In this document: one piece after another, positions 5,677 through 6,289 of the stretch | Layout: each line of letters starts with the position of its first letter | How positions within the stretch are numbered: position 1 is the first letter of the stretch | Assembly: GCA_029940115.1 (NCBI GenBank) | Contig: JAOZRQ010000411.1 | Span: 1 to 6,289, forward strand | Origin: Desulfobacterales bacterium | GTDB lineage: Bacteria; Desulfobacterota; Desulfobacteria; Desulfobacterales; 4be13 | Direction: 5' to 3' | Length of the DNA: 6,289 bases | Notes under the pieces: model-generated | The model's input: only the letters and a program-made list of their open reading frames with translations | Database searches by the model: none | What the model was told of the DNA's origin: nothing | Position numbers and translations under genes: made by a program

Positions 5677-5682
5677 CTCCTT
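5677..5682 (-). promoter_or_regulatory. Shine-Dalgarno site fixing the reductase start
   Basis: The minus strand reads AAGGAG-TGAAC-ATG, a near-ideal ribosome-binding site five bases from the ATG at 5671. It is the strongest such site in the window and decides the start codon. Confidence 0.9.
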
Positions 5683-5696
5683 TTCTTCTCAGGCTC

Positions 5697-5748
5697 CCGC
5701 CGGAACCTGTCCCCGACATTTTTTATCGGGGATTGACAAATCCGGCGG
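5697..5748. repeat. Three-tier inverted repeat in the reductase leader
   Basis: Three nested pairs share one centre: CCGCCGGA (5697-5704) with TCCGGCGG (5741-5748), TGT (5708-5710) with ACA (5736-5738), and CCCCGA (5711-5716) with TCGGGG (5726-5731), around a T-rich loop. In the reductase mRNA it would form a long bulged hairpin ending 25 nt before the start codon. In addition CTCAGGC (5688-5694) pairs with GCCTGAG (5763-5769), and CTCCCGC (5694-5700) with GCGGGAG (5775-5781), in an alternating order compatible with a pseudoknot. It is either a regulatory leader or a palindromic dispersed repeat. No clear promoter is visible. Confidence 0.6.
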
Positions 5749-6098
5749 TCCGGTCTGAATTTGCCTGAGTGCCAGCGGGAGTTTTTAAACGCAAAATAAC
5801 GCCACAGCCTCAGACTTTCCCCGGACTGTCACCTTCTGTTAGGGTCATCCTGCGGATGACGCCACAAAGGCCGATGAAATGGACGTTACAACTTTGTTTA
5901 TTTTCCATCAGGGGCCCGTTCCTTGTCTTATAAGCCATCAATGAATTGCCGGGCCTCCTTATGGAACATTGGCAATTGGGCAATCCTCAGTCCATTTTCA
6001 TATCAATCTTGAAAGTCTGTGTCAACAGAAAATCTCAGGATGGTGGGTTTTTAATGTTTGTCCAAGAGAACCGGCCATAAATTTTCAGGTGTCGGTGG

Positions 6099-6148
6099 AT
6101 TCCGGGTCGTTGCTGAGAAAAGTCCCTTTTCTCAGCAGCGCCCGGAAT
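6099..6148. repeat. ATTCCGGG...CCCGGAAT palindromic dispersed repeat
   Basis: The left arm (6099-6122) and right arm (6126-6148) form a stem of more than 20 bp with a 3-nt loop (TCC), broken only by one mismatch and one unpaired base near the middle (GTCGTTGC against GCAGCG). The flanks, TGG before ATTCC and GAC after GGAAT, match the style of the TGGATTCC...GGAATGAC intergenic repeats common in proteobacterial genomes, including the dRS3 type of Neisseria. Assignment to this general class is from memory of the motif. Confidence 0.8.
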
Positions 6149-6201
6149 GACAGACTGAGAGGATATCCTGGAAAACTTTTGGCCAGGTACTTATAGTTTC
6201 G

Positions 6202-6216
6202 GACAAAATGTTTGTC
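6202..6216. repeat. GACAAA/TTTGTC small palindrome
   Basis: This is a perfect 6-bp inverted repeat with a 3-nt ATG loop, 17 bp before the larger hairpin at 6234-6265. It may be an operator-like site or part of the same dispersed palindromic cluster. Nothing in the sequence distinguishes these. Confidence 0.45.
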
Positions 6217-6233
6217 ACTCCCGGAGGCGTGTT

Positions 6234-6265
6234 GTGCGAAAAACCGCTTCGCCCAATTTTCGCAC
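6234..6265. repeat. GTGCGAAAA/TTTTCGCAC inverted repeat
   Basis: A perfect 9-bp stem encloses a 14-nt loop. It is flanked by near-palindromes CTCCCGGAG (6218-6226) and CTCCGGAG (6265-6272). No T-run follows on either strand, so it is probably not a terminator. It lies close to the window end and could be cut from a larger palindromic unit. Confidence 0.6.
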
Positions 6266-6289
6266 TCCGGAGAATCTTTATTGTGTCAT

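Larger units (their letters stand above)
5749..6289. other. Gene-free stretch with inverted repeats
   Basis: I find no supportable gene here on either strand. The one longer frame (5969-6196) runs through dispersed palindromes and has no recognisable domain or ribosome-binding site. Besides the separately listed repeats, there is a perfect 7-bp hairpin GTCATCC/GGATGAC with loop TGC (5844-5860) and a weaker AATTGCC/GGCAATT pair (5944-5950 with 5971-5977). The region probably belongs upstream of the reductase and of whatever lies to the right. Confidence 0.7.

Noticed and set aside
5672..5719. Sixteen-residue N-terminal extension of the reductase from the ATG at 5719
   Set aside because: The extension translates an inverted repeat, while the ATG at 5671 has a strong AAGGAG and gives the family-typical N-terminus.
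5969..6196. 75-codon plus-strand frame in the right-hand spacer
   Set aside because: Its second half translates the ATTCCGGG palindrome, and it lacks a Shine-Dalgarno site and any recognisable domain.

Overview
The window looks like chromosomal DNA from an uncultured Gram-negative anaerobe, most likely in or near the sulfate-reducing Desulfobacterota. This placement is inference. It rests on the moderately GC-rich coding style, a PanP-type pyridoxal-phosphate decarboxylase (a family known from Geobacter relatives and marine gammaproteobacteria), an aldo/keto reductase fused to a ferredoxin-like [4Fe-4S] domain, and spacers full of short-period inverted repeats. No rRNA, tRNA or marker gene settles the taxonomy.

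Layout. Positions 1-361 are non-coding: two 95-bp direct repeats flank a 168-bp inverted-repeat element built of hexamers, and the second direct repeat forms the leader of ribD. Three genes follow on the plus strand: ribD (362-1477, bifunctional deaminase/reductase), ribE (1565-2218, riboflavin synthase alpha chain) and panP (2347-3987, predicted PLP-dependent aspartate 1-decarboxylase). Positions 3988-4474 are a repeat-filled convergent spacer. An aldo/keto reductase with a C-terminal Fe-S domain lies on the minus strand (4475-5671). Positions 5672-6289 hold no supportable gene but carry several inverted repeats, one of the widespread ATTCC...GGAAT type.

Function. RibD and RibE supply two stages of riboflavin synthesis: the pyrimidine deamination and reduction, and the final lumazine dismutation. 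The usual partners ribBA and ribH are not in the window. The next gene instead belongs to cofactor metabolism of another kind, beta-alanine for pantothenate and CoA. The three genes are co-oriented and could be one transcript, but spacers of about 87 and 128 bp filled with inverted repeats make tight coupling unlikely. The reductase is a separate, oppositely oriented redox unit.

The most unusual content is between the genes. The spacers on both sides of ribD, and the one after panP, carry complementary arrays of a degenerate hexamer (NTGAAC grading into NNGCCC). The ribE-panP spacer has an analogous arrangement built on a 7-bp unit. One element has 27-bp terminal inverted repeats, and the same terminus recurs at 4439-4466 beside the reductase stop codon. 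This points to a MITE-like, short-tandem-repeat hairpin family. No transposase or other protein partner is visible, so its mobility is inference.
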